From assembly GCA_910586125.1 (NCBI GenBank), contig CAJUHP010000011.1, positions 27,826 through 91,825 on the forward strand: a DNA stretch of 64,000 bases. Reading direction: 5' to 3'. Both the position numbers and the translations under genes were made by a program. The notes under the pieces were generated by a model. It was not told the DNA's origin, ran no database searches, and saw nothing but the letters and a program-made list of their open reading frames with translations. Of the stretch, positions 16,283 to 25,697 are shown piece after piece (position 1 is the stretch's first letter; each line of letters starts with the position of its first letter). The stretch comes from an uncultured Lachnospiraceae bacterium (GTDB taxonomy: Bacteria; Bacillota; Clostridia; Lachnospirales; Lachnospiraceae).

Positions 16283-17143
16283 ATGAAGTTTACAAAGATG
16301 CATGGAACCGGCAACGATTATATTTACATTGACTGCGTGACGGTTCCTCTTGAGGCGGCGACGGCGCTTTCTCCGGCCAGGCTGGCGGAGCTGGTCAGCG
16401 ACCGGCATTTCGGAGTCGGTTCTGACGGGCTGATTTTGATCCGCCCGTCGCAGAATGCCGATTTTTATATGGAGATGTACAATGCGGACGGCTCGGCCGG
16501 AGCCATGTGCGGCAACGGGATTCGATGCGTCGCCAAATATGTCTATGAGCATGGGCTGACCAATATGACGTCGCTGTCGATTGAGACGCCGGCGGGAATC
16601 AAGACGGTGGAGCTGACCGTTCACAATAATAAGGTGATTATGGTTCAGGTGGACATGGGAATCCCTGTGCTGACCACAGGCGGCCAGAATATCCCTTTAA
16701 ACCATACGCTGGCGGAGGAGACGCCAATCTGGGAGACGTTGGAGGCGGAGGGAACCCGCCTTCGGACCATCGGTATTTCTATGGGAAATCCGCACACGGT
16801 TCTGTTTTATCCGTCCATGGAAGAAGCGCCGGTGGAGACGCTGGGACCGCTTTTGGAGAACCATCCCCGCTTTGCGGACCGGACCAACGTGGAATTTGCG
16901 GTGGTTCACAGCCGCAGCCAGATGGAGATGCGCGTCTGGGAGCGTGGGTCCGGCGAAACCATGGCCTGCGGGACCGGCGCCTGTGCCTGCGCGGTGGCGG
17001 CCATGCTGGCCGGATATGCCGACGACACGGTAAATGTCCGTCTTCTGGGCGGAAATCTGAAAATTTACTGGGATAGAACCAGCGGTCGGGTGCAGATGAG
17101 CGGTCCGGCTGCGGAAGTATTTACCGGCGAGATTGACCTGTAG
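16283..17143 (+). CDS. dapF: Diaminopimelate epimerase
   Basis: A 286-residue protein of typical length. It begins MKFTKMHGTGNDYIYID and has the two catalytic cysteines, Cys76 in MCGNGIRC and Cys229 in MACGTGACAC. It interconverts LL- and meso-diaminopimelate for lysine and peptidoglycan synthesis. A TTG at 16256 is in frame but is not preceded by a ribosome site. dapL, the preceding step of the pathway, begins 27 bases downstream. Confidence 0.96.
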   Translation: MKFTKMHGTGNDYIYIDCVTVPLEAATALSPARLAELVSDRHFGVGSDGLILIRPSQNADFYMEMYNADGSAGAMCGNGIRCVAKYVYEHGLTNMTSLSIETPAGIKTVELTVHNNKVIMVQVDMGIPVLTTGGQNIPLNHTLAEETPIWETLEAEGTRLRTIGISMGNPHTVLFYPSMEEAPVETLGPLLENHPRFADRTNVEFAVVHSRSQMEMRVWERGSGETMACGTGACACAVAAMLAGYADDTVNVRLLGGNLKIYWDRTSGRVQMSGPAAEVFTGEIDL

Positions 17144-17170
17144 CATGCAAAAACAAAAAAGGAGAATGTT

Positions 17171-18388
17171 ATGTATAAAATAAACGACAACTATCAAAAA
17201 CTGCCCGGCAGCTACCTGTTTTCCACGATCGGAAAAAAGGTGAGCGCCTATGTGAAAGATCACCCGGATCAGGAAGTGATCCGCCTGGGGATCGGGGATG
17301 TGACGCAGCCTCTGGCCCCCTCGATTATCGGGGCGATGCACCGGGCCGTGGACGAGATGGGCTGTGCAGAAACGTTTCACGGCTATGCGCCGGAACTGGG
17401 GTATGAATTTCTGCGGGAGGCCATTGTAAAAGGAGACTACGAAGCGAGGGGCTGCCATATCCGGGCGGACGAGATCTTTGTGTCCGACGGAGCCAAATGC
17501 GACTGCTCCAATATTCAGGAGCTGTTTCACGTGGACAACGTGGTGGCGGTCTGCGATCCGGTTTACCCGGTCTATGTGGACAGCAATGTCATGGCCGGGC
17601 GCACCGGTACATACGATGCGGCGACCGGCATGTGGAGCGACGTGATTTATATGCCCTGTACCGAGGAGAACGGTTTTTGCCCGGTTCTGCCGCAAAAGAC
17701 GCCGGATCTGATTTATCTGTGTTATCCCAACAACCCCACCGGCGCGGCGATCACGCGGGCCGAGCTGCAGAGATGGGTGGATTACGCCAATGAAAAGGGA
17801 GCGCTGATCCTGTACGACGCCGCCTACGAGGCGTATATTTCGCAGGAGGATGTTCCGCACACAATCTATGAGTGCGAGGGAGCCAGAACCTGTGCGATCG
17901 AATTCAAAAGCTTTTCAAAAAATGCAGGCTTTACCGGCGTGCGCCTTGGGTATACCGTAGTTCCGAAGGACCTGGTATGCGGCGGCGTTTCGCTCCATTC
18001 GATGTGGGCCAGACGGCACGGGACAAAATATAACGGCGCTCCCTATATCATCCAGAGAGCGGGGGAGGCCGTCTACAGCGAGGAGGGCCGCGCCCAGCTC
18101 AAAGAGCAGGTTGCATATTATATGAAAAATGCCGCGTGGATCCGCGACGGATTGGCCGGGGCCGGCTATACCGTATACGGCGGCGTCAACGCGCCTTATG
18201 TCTGGCTGAAGGTTCCGGCCGGCATGACCTCCTGGGAATTCTTTGATGATCTTCTGGAGCGGGCCGGCGTGGTGGGAACGCCGGGTTCTGGTTTTGGTCC
18301 CAGCGGAGAGGGGTATTTTCGTCTGACCGGGTTCGGCTCCTATGAAAATACGCAGAAAGCGGTCGAGAGAATCCGAAAGCTGGGATAA
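17171..18388 (+). CDS. dapL: LL-diaminopimelate aminotransferase
   Basis: A 405-residue class I/II PLP aminotransferase: MYKINDNYQKLPGSYLF start, IRLGIGDVTQPL near 39, YPNNPTGA near 192, and the PLP lysine at about 250 in SFSKNAGFTG. DapL converts tetrahydrodipicolinate directly to LL-diaminopimelate, bypassing the succinylase or acetylase branches. It is paired with dapF and runs straight into gatC (17-base gap). Confidence 0.96.
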   Translation: MYKINDNYQKLPGSYLFSTIGKKVSAYVKDHPDQEVIRLGIGDVTQPLAPSIIGAMHRAVDEMGCAETFHGYAPELGYEFLREAIVKGDYEARGCHIRADEIFVSDGAKCDCSNIQELFHVDNVVAVCDPVYPVYVDSNVMAGRTGTYDAATGMWSDVIYMPCTEENGFCPVLPQKTPDLIYLCYPNNPTGAAITRAELQRWVDYANEKGALILYDAAYEAYISQEDVPHTIYECEGARTCAIEFKSFSKNAGFTGVRLGYTVVPKDLVCGGVSLHSMWARRHGTKYNGAPYIIQRAGEAVYSEEGRAQLKEQVAYYMKNAAWIRDGLAGAGYTVYGGVNAPYVWLKVPAGMTSWEFFDDLLERAGVVGTPGSGFGPSGEGYFRLTGFGSYENTQKAVERIRKLG

Positions 18389-18405
18389 CAGACAGGAGAA
18401 ATCAA

Positions 18406-18702
18406 ATGGAACAGCGAATCGCACCAGAGACCATCGAACAGATCGCGCTTTTGGCAAGGCTGGAACTGTCCCAGGAAGAAAAGAGGCAGGTCAGAGAAGA
18501 TGGGGAGCGGATGCTTGGGTATATGGATATTCTGAACGAGCTGGACACCTCCTCCATGGAGCCGATGTCCTACGTGGAGCCTGCCGCCAATGTGTTTCGG
18601 GAAGATGTGTTAAAAAATCCGGACGGCCGGGAAGCGCTTTTGGCCGGTGCGCCGGGCGGCGTCAAAAACGGGGCGGTGAGGGTCCCCAGGGCAGTAGAGT
18701 AG
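18406..18702 (+). CDS. gatC: Asp/Glu-tRNA amidotransferase subunit C
   Basis: A 98-residue protein of usual length. It has the family's N-terminal IALLARLELSQEEK region and the central MLGYMDILNELDTSSMEP segment that wraps between GatA and GatB. It stabilises the GatCAB complex. It is followed by gatA after nine bases. Confidence 0.93.
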   Translation: MEQRIAPETIEQIALLARLELSQEEKRQVREDGERMLGYMDILNELDTSSMEPMSYVEPAANVFREDVLKNPDGREALLAGAPGGVKNGAVRVPRAVE

Positions 18703-18711
18703 GAGACGGAT

Positions 18712-20232
18712 ATGATATTGCAGTTATCGGCGTCGGAGCTGAGCCGGAAAATCAAAGCGGGAGAGATCACGGCGCCGGAGGCCGCAGAGGCCGCTCTGGC
18801 CCAGATTCGTGCCTGTGAAGGGACTTTGAACAGTTTTATCACATGGGATGAGGAAGACGTGCGCCGGCAGGCAATGGAAGTGGAGCAGGGAATCCGGGAA
18901 GGGCGTTTTTCTGGTCCTCTGGCCGGCGTGCCGGTGGCGGTAAAAGATAATCTCTGTACCAGGGGGATGCGCACGACCTGTGCCTCCCGGATGCTGGAAT
19001 CGTTTGTTCCGTCCTATGAGGCGGAGGCGGTCGCCAGGCTTCGCCGGGCCGGGGCTTTGATTCTGGGCAAAACCAATATGGATGAGTTTGCCATGGGCAG
19101 CACCAGCGAGACCTCGGCCTTTGGTCCGGTCAAAAATCCGTGGAATCCGGCCTATGCGCCGGGGGGCTCCTCCGGCGGTTCCTGCAGCGCGGTTGCCAGC
19201 GGCGAGGCATTCTGCGCGCTGGGGAGTGACACGGGAGGGTCCATCCGTCAGCCCAGCGCGTACTGCGGGGTGGTGGGGCTGAAACCGACCTATGGCCGTG
19301 TTTCCCGCTATGGCCTGGTCGCCTATGCCTCCTCCATGGACCAGATCGGACCCATCGCCCGCAGCGTGGAGGACTGCGCCGTCCTGCTGGAAGCAATAGC
19401 CGGGAGGGACGAGAAGGACAGCACATCCCGGGCACAGGAAAATACAGGGTTTGCGGCAGCCGTCCGCCAGGGGGCGGCCGGTTTGCGTATCGGCATTCCC
19501 AGAGACTGCTTTGCACAGGGGCAGGACCCGGAGACAGAGCGGGCCGTGAGGGCGGCGGCACAGGCGCTGGCCGAACAGGGAGCGGTTCTCGAAGACTTTG
19601 ATCTGGGGATTTTGCGGTACGCGGTTCCGGCCTACTATATCATTGCCTGCGCCGAAGCCAGTTCCAATCTGGCCCGCTTTGACGGGATTCGATACGGATT
19701 TCGGACAGAAGAAAAAAAGCTTCTTGCCATGTATAACAAGACCCGCGCAAACGGGTTTGGCGCGGAGGTGAAGCGCCGCATTATGCTGGGAACGCTTGCT
19801 CTCAGCGCAGACTATTATGAAGCGTGCTACCAGAAAGCGCTGCGCACAAAAGCATGTATTGTGCAGGCATTTAAAGAAGCTTTTGCCAGATATGATCTGA
19901 TCCTGTGTCCTTCCGCCCCCTCGGATGCTCCGGTATTGGGACAATCTCTGAAAGGCTCTTGGAACAGGGAGCCAAGCGACATAGATACCGTCGCCGCCAA
20001 TCTGGCCGGCCTGCCCGGCATCAGCGTTCCCTGCGGTCTGAGCAGCCGGGGAATGCCTGTCGGGGTCCAGTTGCTGGCGGGCTGGTTTCAGGAGAAAAAG
20101 CTGTTGGCTGCGGCCGGGGCTTATGAGAAAAGCCGCCGTTTTCCCCTCTGCCCGATGCTTCTGCCGCCTTCAAAGGAAATGGGGAGAGAAGAAGCGGGGG
20201 CAGGCCGCCCCGGAGAGGAGGCGGGAGCGTGA
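18712..20232 (+). CDS. gatA: Asp/Glu-tRNA amidotransferase subunit A
   Basis: A 506-residue amidase-signature protein. The catalytic lysine is Lys78 in VPVAVKDN, and the Ser-cis-Ser part lies in GGSSGGSCSAVASG and GSDTGGSIRQPS. GatA releases ammonia from glutamine, which GatB uses to convert Glu-tRNA(Gln) or Asp-tRNA(Asn) to the correct amide. The last four bases overlap the start of gatB, implying translational coupling. Confidence 0.97.
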   Translation: MILQLSASELSRKIKAGEITAPEAAEAALAQIRACEGTLNSFITWDEEDVRRQAMEVEQGIREGRFSGPLAGVPVAVKDNLCTRGMRTTCASRMLESFVPSYEAEAVARLRRAGALILGKTNMDEFAMGSTSETSAFGPVKNPWNPAYAPGGSSGGSCSAVASGEAFCALGSDTGGSIRQPSAYCGVVGLKPTYGRVSRYGLVAYASSMDQIGPIARSVEDCAVLLEAIAGRDEKDSTSRAQENTGFAAAVRQGAAGLRIGIPRDCFAQGQDPETERAVRAAAQALAEQGAVLEDFDLGILRYAVPAYYIIACAEASSNLARFDGIRYGFRTEEKKLLAMYNKTRANGFGAEVKRRIMLGTLALSADYYEACYQKALRTKACIVQAFKEAFARYDLILCPSAPSDAPVLGQSLKGSWNREPSDIDTVAANLAGLPGISVPCGLSSRGMPVGVQLLAGWFQEKKLLAAAGAYEKSRRFPLCPMLLPPSKEMGREEAGAGRPGEEAGA

Positions 20233-21683
20233 AAAAAGAATATGAGACGGTCATCGGACTGGAAGTGCATATCGAGCTGGCTACGAAAACAAAGCTGTTC
20301 TGCGGCTGCAGCACCGCGTTCGGCGGCGCGCCAAACGCCCACACCTGTCCGGTCTGCACCGGCATGCCGGGCGCGCTTCCGGCGCTGAATCGGCAGGCCG
20401 TGGAATACGCCGTGGCGGTGGGCCTGGCGACAAACTGCCGGATTGCTGAATTCTCGCAGTTTGACCGCAAGAATTATTTTTATCCGGACAACCCGCAGAA
20501 TTATCAGATAACCCAGTGGCATCTCCCCATCTGCAAAGACGGCGGGATCGCCGTCGAGACGCCGCAGGGACAGAAGATGGTCGGTATTCATCAGATTCAT
20601 CTGGAGGAGGACGCAGGAAAACTGATCCACGATGAGGAGGAAGACTGTACACTGGTAGATTTCAACCGGAGCGGCGTTCCTCTAATTGAGGTGGTGTCCG
20701 AGCCGGATCTGCGTTCGGCGCAGGAGGCCGTCTGCTGGCTGGAGAAGCTGCGCATGACGGCCCGTTATCTGGGAGCCAGCGACTGCCGGATGCAGGAAGG
20801 GTCCATGCGGGTGGATGTAAATCTGTCCGTGCGGGAGAGAGGCAGCACGGTTTTGGGCGTCCGCACGGAGATGAAAAATCTGAATTCCTTTCGGGCGCTG
20901 ATCCACGCCGTTGAAAATGAGAGGGATCGTCAGATTGCGCGGTTGGAGGAAGGACGTCCGGTTGTGATGGAAACCCGCCGGTGGGATGAGCAGAGGGGAT
21001 GCTCCTACTCCATGCGCTCCAAGGAGGAGGCCAGAGATTACCGGTATTTTCCGGAGCCGGATCTGCCTCCCGTGATTGTGAGCGAGGAGTGGATCGAGAG
21101 CATTCGCCGCCGCCAGCCGGAACTGCGTGAGGCAAAGATGGCGCGCTACCAGTCGCAGTTCGGACTGCCGGCGTATGACGCGGATATCCTGACTTTAGAA
21201 AAGAGACTGGCGGATCTGTTTGAAGCGGCGGCGGCCCTGTGCGGCAAACCGAAGAAGGTCTCCAATTGGCTGATGGGAGAGACCATGCGCCTGTTAAGGG
21301 AGAAGGGGAGATCGGCAGAGAGTCTGGATTTTTCGCCGGAGAACCTGGCGAAGCTGATTGAGCTGCAGGAGAGCGGCGCGGTCAACGCACCGGTGGCAAA
21401 ACAGATTTTTGAGAGAATATTTGCCGAGGATGCGGACCCGGAGGCATATGTGAGAGAACATCATCTGAAAATCATAGGAGATGAGGAAACCGTCCGCGAG
21501 ACGGCGCTTCGGGTTATGGAAGAGAATCCCAGGCCGGTTGAGGATTACCGTCAGGGAAAAGAAAAGGCAGCCGGCTTTTTGGTGGGTCAGACCATGCGGG
21601 CCATGGGAGGGAAAGCCGATCCGGCAGCGGTGAACCGGGTGGTGAGGGAGCTTTTGGCAGGACTGCGCGAGGGGAAGGGCTGA
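20229..21683 (+). CDS. gatB: Asp/Glu-tRNA amidotransferase subunit B
   Basis: A 484-residue protein of full length, beginning with a GTG codon that overlaps the end of gatA. Recognisable parts are YETVIGLEVHIEL, the zinc-site region FCGCSTAFG...CPVCTGMPG, FDRKNYFYPDNPQNYQITQ, and a C-terminal YqeY-like tRNA-binding domain (about 330-484). It phosphorylates the misacylated tRNA and adds ammonia. It closes the gatCAB group. Confidence 0.97.
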   Translation: MKKEYETVIGLEVHIELATKTKLFCGCSTAFGGAPNAHTCPVCTGMPGALPALNRQAVEYAVAVGLATNCRIAEFSQFDRKNYFYPDNPQNYQITQWHLPICKDGGIAVETPQGQKMVGIHQIHLEEDAGKLIHDEEEDCTLVDFNRSGVPLIEVVSEPDLRSAQEAVCWLEKLRMTARYLGASDCRMQEGSMRVDVNLSVRERGSTVLGVRTEMKNLNSFRALIHAVENERDRQIARLEEGRPVVMETRRWDEQRGCSYSMRSKEEARDYRYFPEPDLPPVIVSEEWIESIRRRQPELREAKMARYQSQFGLPAYDADILTLEKRLADLFEAAAALCGKPKKVSNWLMGETMRLLREKGRSAESLDFSPENLAKLIELQESGAVNAPVAKQIFERIFAEDADPEAYVREHHLKIIGDEETVRETALRVMEENPRPVEDYRQGKEKAAGFLVGQTMRAMGGKADPAAVNRVVRELLAGLREGKG

Positions 21684-21732
21684 ACCGCTTCTGCATGTAT
21701 CGTTTTCGGCAGCGGATAGAGAGACAGAACAT

Positions 21733-21755
21733 GAGGGAGCCTCTAAAGCTCCCTC
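21733..21755. terminator. Hairpin between gatB and the GNAT gene
   Basis: GAGGGAGC (21733-21740) pairs with GCTCCCTC (21748-21755). The stem overlaps the end of the convergent GNAT gene and has no long T-run, so terminator function is only probable. Confidence 0.45.
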
Positions 21756-22201
21756 TGCAGATATACCATATCTTTGATCTGACGCCCGTCCTCGTAGATT
21801 GGGTTTTCATAATTCTCGGTAAAGAATCCTTCCACCGTCCGGCATACCGAAAAGCCGCATTTCTCGTAGAAAGAGACATTGGAGGAGCCCGCGCCGGTTC
21901 CCACCTGCATCATTCTTCCCCTTCCGTGGTAATAGGTCAGAAGGTATTCCACCATGCGTTTTCCGTAGCCCCGGCGCTGATAAGACGGTTCCGTAGCTAG
22001 GTTTTTCAGCTCGTAGACACGCTTCGGCTGTTTTTCTACCACGGCAATGGTCCGCAGGCCGCCGTCGTACAGGGCAAACATTTCACCGTCTTCAAGGTAG
22101 CGGTCGATCATACTCTCCTGCTCGTCGCCCAACAGAAGCAGCGGGAGAAATCTTTTTTTGTCGGCTGTAATTTTTAAAATTCGTACCATAACTGCATTCA
22201 A
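21743..22201 (-). CDS. GNAT family N-acetyltransferase
   Basis: A 152-residue single-domain acetyltransferase. The acetyl-CoA-binding motif A is visible as LATEPSYQRRGYGKRMVEYLL (near residues 68-88, read in two parts), and a later FYEKCGFSV segment is typical of the C-terminal half. The acceptor is unknown; small amines, amino acids or proteins are all possible. An AGAGGA ribosome site supports this start. It is convergent with gatB. Confidence 0.85.
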   Translation of the reverse strand: MNAVMVRILKITADKKRFLPLLLLGDEQESMIDRYLEDGEMFALYDGGLRTIAVVEKQPKRVYELKNLATEPSYQRRGYGKRMVEYLLTYYHGRGRMMQVGTGAGSSNVSFYEKCGFSVCRTVEGFFTENYENPIYEDGRQIKDMVYLQREL

Positions 22202-22509
22202 ATCCTCTTTTTTCGGACAGCCGGGAAAAACGGCTGTTTCTGGTTTTTAATACACCCCTATCTTATCACGGACCGCGCAAAAAGACAAGAAAGGTCTTTC
22301 TATTTTCGGCAAAATGAAGTAAACTGTTTATGGCAACATGGAATCTGACGGTTGGCATCGGCATTTTGAAATCGGTGCGCTCCGGCAGAGGGGATTACAA
22401 TACTGCGAAAAAGAATCAGGGCGGCGCCAGGCCGGCAGTCGGGTCTGGGAGGAGAGGGGATTGCGGAGCGAAGAATCACCCAGGAGAGCCGTCCGGAAAG
22501 AAGGGAAGG
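22202..22509. other. Intergenic region between GNAT and fucosidase genes
   Basis: Three hundred bases without a convincing gene. It holds the GNAT promoter, a CAGCCG/CGGCTG hairpin (22218-22223 with 22231-22236) and an AAAGAC/GTCTTT hairpin near 22282-22300. The fucosidase frame is open from 22330, but this extension does not resemble the family. No confident fucosidase promoter was found. Confidence 0.6.
22260..22288 (-). promoter_or_regulatory. GNAT gene promoter
   Basis: On the minus strand, TTGTCT (22283-22288) and TAAGAT (22260-22265), 17 bases apart. Confidence 0.5.
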
Positions 22510-23988
22510 ATGGATTTTACGGAACAATATCTGCAGACAATCGACGAGGTGATCGCGGCAGGCCCCTACGATGACAGATGGGACTCCCTGGCGGCCTACC
22601 AGGTTCCAAAGTGGTACCGGCAGGCAAAGTTCGGCCTGTTTATTCACTGGGGGATCTATTCGGTTCCGGCATTCGGCAACGAATGGTACTCCCGAAATAT
22701 GTACATACAGGGAAGCGGGGAATTTGAACATCATATAAAAACTTACGGCCCGCATAAAGAGTTCGGCTATAAGGATTTTATCCCTCTGTTTACGGCTTCG
22801 GCTTTTGACCCGGAGGAGTGGGCCGGCCTGTTTGCCGAATCCGGCGCCAGATATATCGTGCCGGTTGCGGAGCATCACGACGGCTTCCAGATGTACAAAA
22901 GCGAGCTGTCGCACTGGAATGCCGCGGAGATGGGGCCCAAGAGAGATGTTTTGGGCGAGCTGACGGAGGCGTTTGAAAGACATGGCTTAAAGGGAGGCGC
23001 TTCCAGCCACCGGATCGAACACTGGTTTTTTATGGGGCATGGCAGAGAGTTTGAGAGCGATATGAACGGGACGTTAGAGCGCGGCGATTTTTACTGGCCG
23101 GCGATGGAGGAGCCGAAGGATCACTTTGACACGGACAGCAAACCGGCGATGACGAAAGAATTTCTGGACGACTGGCTGGTGCGCACCTGCGAGCTGATCG
23201 ACCGCTACCGCCCGGCGGTAATCTACTTTGACTGGTGGATTTTGCAGAAAAGCGCGGCGGGTCATCTGCGCAAGATTGCCGCCTACTATTATAATCGGGC
23301 CGCTTCGTGGGGCAGGGAAGTCGTGATCAATTATAAGCACGATTCCTTTGCCTTCGGCACGGCGGTGCCGGATGTGGAGCGGGGCGTTTTTTCCCAGATG
23401 AAGCCCTTCTACTGGCAGACAGACACCTCGGTGGCGCGCAATAGCTGGGGCTATACAAAGGGGAATGATTATAAGGACCCGGAAGAGATCATTCAGTATC
23501 TTGCGGATGTGGTAAGCAAAAACGGAAATCTGCTTTTGAATATCGGACCCCGCGCCGACGGCTCGATTCCGGAGGAAGACGCCCACATTCTGCGGGAGAT
23601 CGGAAAATGGCTGAAGAGAAACGGGGAGGCCATCTACGATACCGGCGTATGGAGGGAATACGGGGAAGGCCCGGTGCAGGCGGCGGAGGGCGGTTTCAGC
23701 GACGGGAAAAAACTTGCCTATACCGAGCGGGATTTCCGATATACATGCCGCGGCTCTCACATCTATGCGATTGCGATGAAAACGGCGGCGGACGGCTGTT
23801 ACCGCCTGACAAAGCTTGGCGGCAGGCAGGAAGGCCATACCGCCTGCTTTGAGGGGATTATAGACCAGGTAGAGCTTCTTGGTTTTGAAGGAAAGTCTCA
23901 GTGGCGGCAGGAGAAAGAAGGGCTTTTGATTCAGACGGGGGAAATCGAGTCGGCGTATCCGCTGGTATTTAAGATCACGGTTCATTAG
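22510..23988 (+). CDS. GH29 alpha-L-fucosidase (intracellular)
   Basis: About 492 residues. It has the GH29 barrel landmarks: PKWYRQAKFGLFIHWGIYSVPAF near 36-58 (read in parts), EWYSRNMY, the catalytic-site VAEHHDGF near 120, HGLKGGASSHRIEHW, and the probable nucleophile Asp241 in IYFDWW. A C-terminal beta domain follows. It would release fucose from host or milk glycans. There is no signal peptide, so it would act on imported oligosaccharides. Homology begins at the ATG at 22510, preceded by GGGAAGG; the ATG at 22330 would add 60 unrelated residues. The acid/base residue cannot be assigned by eye. Confidence 0.93.
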   Translation: MDFTEQYLQTIDEVIAAGPYDDRWDSLAAYQVPKWYRQAKFGLFIHWGIYSVPAFGNEWYSRNMYIQGSGEFEHHIKTYGPHKEFGYKDFIPLFTASAFDPEEWAGLFAESGARYIVPVAEHHDGFQMYKSELSHWNAAEMGPKRDVLGELTEAFERHGLKGGASSHRIEHWFFMGHGREFESDMNGTLERGDFYWPAMEEPKDHFDTDSKPAMTKEFLDDWLVRTCELIDRYRPAVIYFDWWILQKSAAGHLRKIAAYYYNRAASWGREVVINYKHDSFAFGTAVPDVERGVFSQMKPFYWQTDTSVARNSWGYTKGNDYKDPEEIIQYLADVVSKNGNLLLNIGPRADGSIPEEDAHILREIGKWLKRNGEAIYDTGVWREYGEGPVQAAEGGFSDGKKLAYTERDFRYTCRGSHIYAIAMKTAADGCYRLTKLGGRQEGHTACFEGIIDQVELLGFEGKSQWRQEKEGLLIQTGEIESAYPLVFKITVH

Positions 23989-24033
23989 AGTCTGTTTCAA
24001 ACCAATTATAACAAATGCACAGGGAAAAGTGAT

Positions 24034-24078
24034 ATGCCTCCCGGCCGGAAACGTTTTAGATTTCCGGCCGGGAGGCAT
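24034..24078. terminator. Strong bidirectional terminator
   Basis: A perfect 18-bp stem (24034-24051 with 24061-24078) with a nine-base loop lies between the convergent fucosidase and HlyC/CorC genes. Flanks are A/T-rich on both sides. Confidence 0.8.
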
Positions 24079-24128
24079 GATAATATCCGTCTTTGATACA
24101 GCCAGGAAGGTCTGGGACGGGTCAGCGC

Positions 24129-25445
24129 TCAGCCTGCATCCTTCTCTCCATCCGACTCCTCCTGCGTTTCTTCTTCCTCCGGCTCGCTCTTTGGCTCCGG
24201 AATCCACAGCTTCACCCATTTGATTCGGTTCTTATCCACGGATTCCACATAGAACCGGAAATCTCCCTCGGTTACGGACTGGCCGGCTTTGGGCAGATCG
24301 TCCAGAAGACCGATCACATATCCTCCCAGGGAATCATAGTCCTCGGATTCCAGATGAATATCCAGAAGATCGTTCAGATCGTCAAGCCGCACGGAGCCGT
24401 CCACACGGTACTCGGTCTCGGAGATTTTCTGTACAAGATCCATCTCGTCCGTGTCGTACTCGTCGCGGATCTCTCCGACAATCTCTTCTAACAGATCTTC
24501 CAGGGCAACCACGCCGGCGGTGGCGCCGTACTCGTCCAGGACGATCGCCATGCTGACATAGTTCTGGCGCATATCAATAAACAGTTCCGAGGTTTTCTTG
24601 TATTCGTAGGTATAGTAGGCATCCCGCAGATAGTTCCGCAGATGAAACTCTTCGCCGGGCCGGTGCAGAAGAAGGTCTTTCATATTGATCAGGCCGATGA
24701 CATTGTCGGTAGTCTCTTCGTACACGGGCAGCCTGGTAAACATATTGGTGCGGTAGATCTCAATCAGCTCTTCATAGGTGGCGTTGACATCGGCAAAAAC
24801 GGTGTCAATGCGGGGGATCATCACGTCCTTGGCGAGCGAATCTCCGAAATCCACCACATTGTTGATCATCTTCAGTTCTTCCTTTTCAATCACGCCCTCT
24901 TCGTGGCTGACATCCACAAAGGTGCGCAGCTCCTCCTCGGTGATCGCTTCCTGTTTCTGGTTGGGATTGATGCCGAACAGGCGCAGAAACAGACCGGCAA
25001 TGGTATTGATGATAAAGATCACCGGAGTGAGAAGCAACATCAGGAAATAAATGATGGGGGCCACAAGAAGAGCCAGTTTTTCGGCGTGCAGAGTCGCGGC
25101 CGTTTTGGGTGAGATTTCACCGAACACCAAAATGAAAAAGGTCAAAACGCCGGTGGCCAATCCTACTGCTGTGCTGCCGCCTAAATTCAGGGCCAGGGTG
25201 GTGGTCAGGGAAGATGCATAGAGATTCACGATGTTGTTGCCGATCAGAATGGCAGCCAGCATCTTGTTTTGATTGTCCAGCACTTTGTTCAGATACTTAA
25301 GCCGCCTGTCATTCTCATCGACCAGAGAACGAATCCGGATGCGGTTGCAACTGACCAGCGCTGTCTCAGAAGAAGAGAAAAAACTTGACAATGCGACCAG
25401 AACAAAAACACTTACGATACCTATAATATTACCTGGGTCGTCCAA
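24129..25445 (-). CDS. HlyC/CorC (CNNM-type) membrane protein with CBS pair
   Basis: About 438 residues. The N-terminal CNNM/DUF21 domain has three or four membrane segments and the motif SSFFSSSETALVSCNRIR; a CBS pair follows (VMIPRIDTVFADV...; VALEDLLEEIVGEI), then a C-terminal CorC_HlyC domain and an acidic tail. The family is linked to magnesium or cobalt export and sometimes sodium-coupled magnesium transport; the name hemolysin is historical. In-frame ATGs at 25502 and 25463 lack ribosome sites, and 25502 lies only about nine bases from the predicted transcript start. TAGGAG with good spacing precedes a TTG at 25445, which I take as the start. Confidence 0.88.
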   Translation of the reverse strand: MDDPGNIIGIVSVFVLVALSSFFSSSETALVSCNRIRIRSLVDENDRRLKYLNKVLDNQNKMLAAILIGNNIVNLYASSLTTTLALNLGGSTAVGLATGVLTFFILVFGEISPKTAATLHAEKLALLVAPIIYFLMLLLTPVIFIINTIAGLFLRLFGINPNQKQEAITEEELRTFVDVSHEEGVIEKEELKMINNVVDFGDSLAKDVMIPRIDTVFADVNATYEELIEIYRTNMFTRLPVYEETTDNVIGLINMKDLLLHRPGEEFHLRNYLRDAYYTYEYKKTSELFIDMRQNYVSMAIVLDEYGATAGVVALEDLLEEIVGEIRDEYDTDEMDLVQKISETEYRVDGSVRLDDLNDLLDIHLESEDYDSLGGYVIGLLDDLPKAGQSVTEGDFRFYVESVDKNRIKWVKLWIPEPKSEPEEEETQEESDGEKDAG

Positions 25446-25517
25446 AAAAATCACTCCTATCATACATGTATTGACAGGCTTTCGCGGCCTGCCTGTACCC
25501 ATATCGTATTACTGAAA

Positions 25518-25546
25518 ATTGTACAATAAGAGGAAAGGAATGTCAA
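25518..25546 (-). promoter_or_regulatory. HlyC/CorC gene promoter
   Basis: On the minus strand, consensus TTGACA (25541-25546), 17 bases, TACAAT (25518-25523). Confidence 0.75.
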
Positions 25547-25615
25547 TATGATTTGCGGTCGGCAAAAGGATATTCTGCGGAGTTTGTATATGGGAGGAGC
25601 CGGCTTAGAAAGGGA

Positions 25616-25644
25616 TTGATTTCATTTTGTACTGCCGTTATAAT
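25616..25644 (+). promoter_or_regulatory. GT8 operon promoter
   Basis: TTGATT (25616-25621), 17 bases, consensus TATAAT (25639-25644), about 50 bases before the glycosyltransferase start. Confidence 0.7.
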
Positions 25645-25697
25645 GAAAGGGAACCGGCTGGGACAGCCGCATATTTCGACATACATAGGAGATAGCG

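Noticed and set aside
22218..22236. CAGCCG hairpin upstream of the GNAT start as a terminator
   Set aside because: The stem is only six pairs with a short T-run and lies in the GNAT leader on the opposite strand, so no function is assigned.
22330..22509. Sixty-codon N-terminal extension of the fucosidase
   Set aside because: It is low in family resemblance, has no good ribosome site, and a better start with GGGAAGG lies at 22510.
24000..24128. Perfect 18-bp inverted repeat as a mobile-element end
   Set aside because: It lies between two convergent gene ends with a short loop, has no transposase or target duplication, and fits a terminator.
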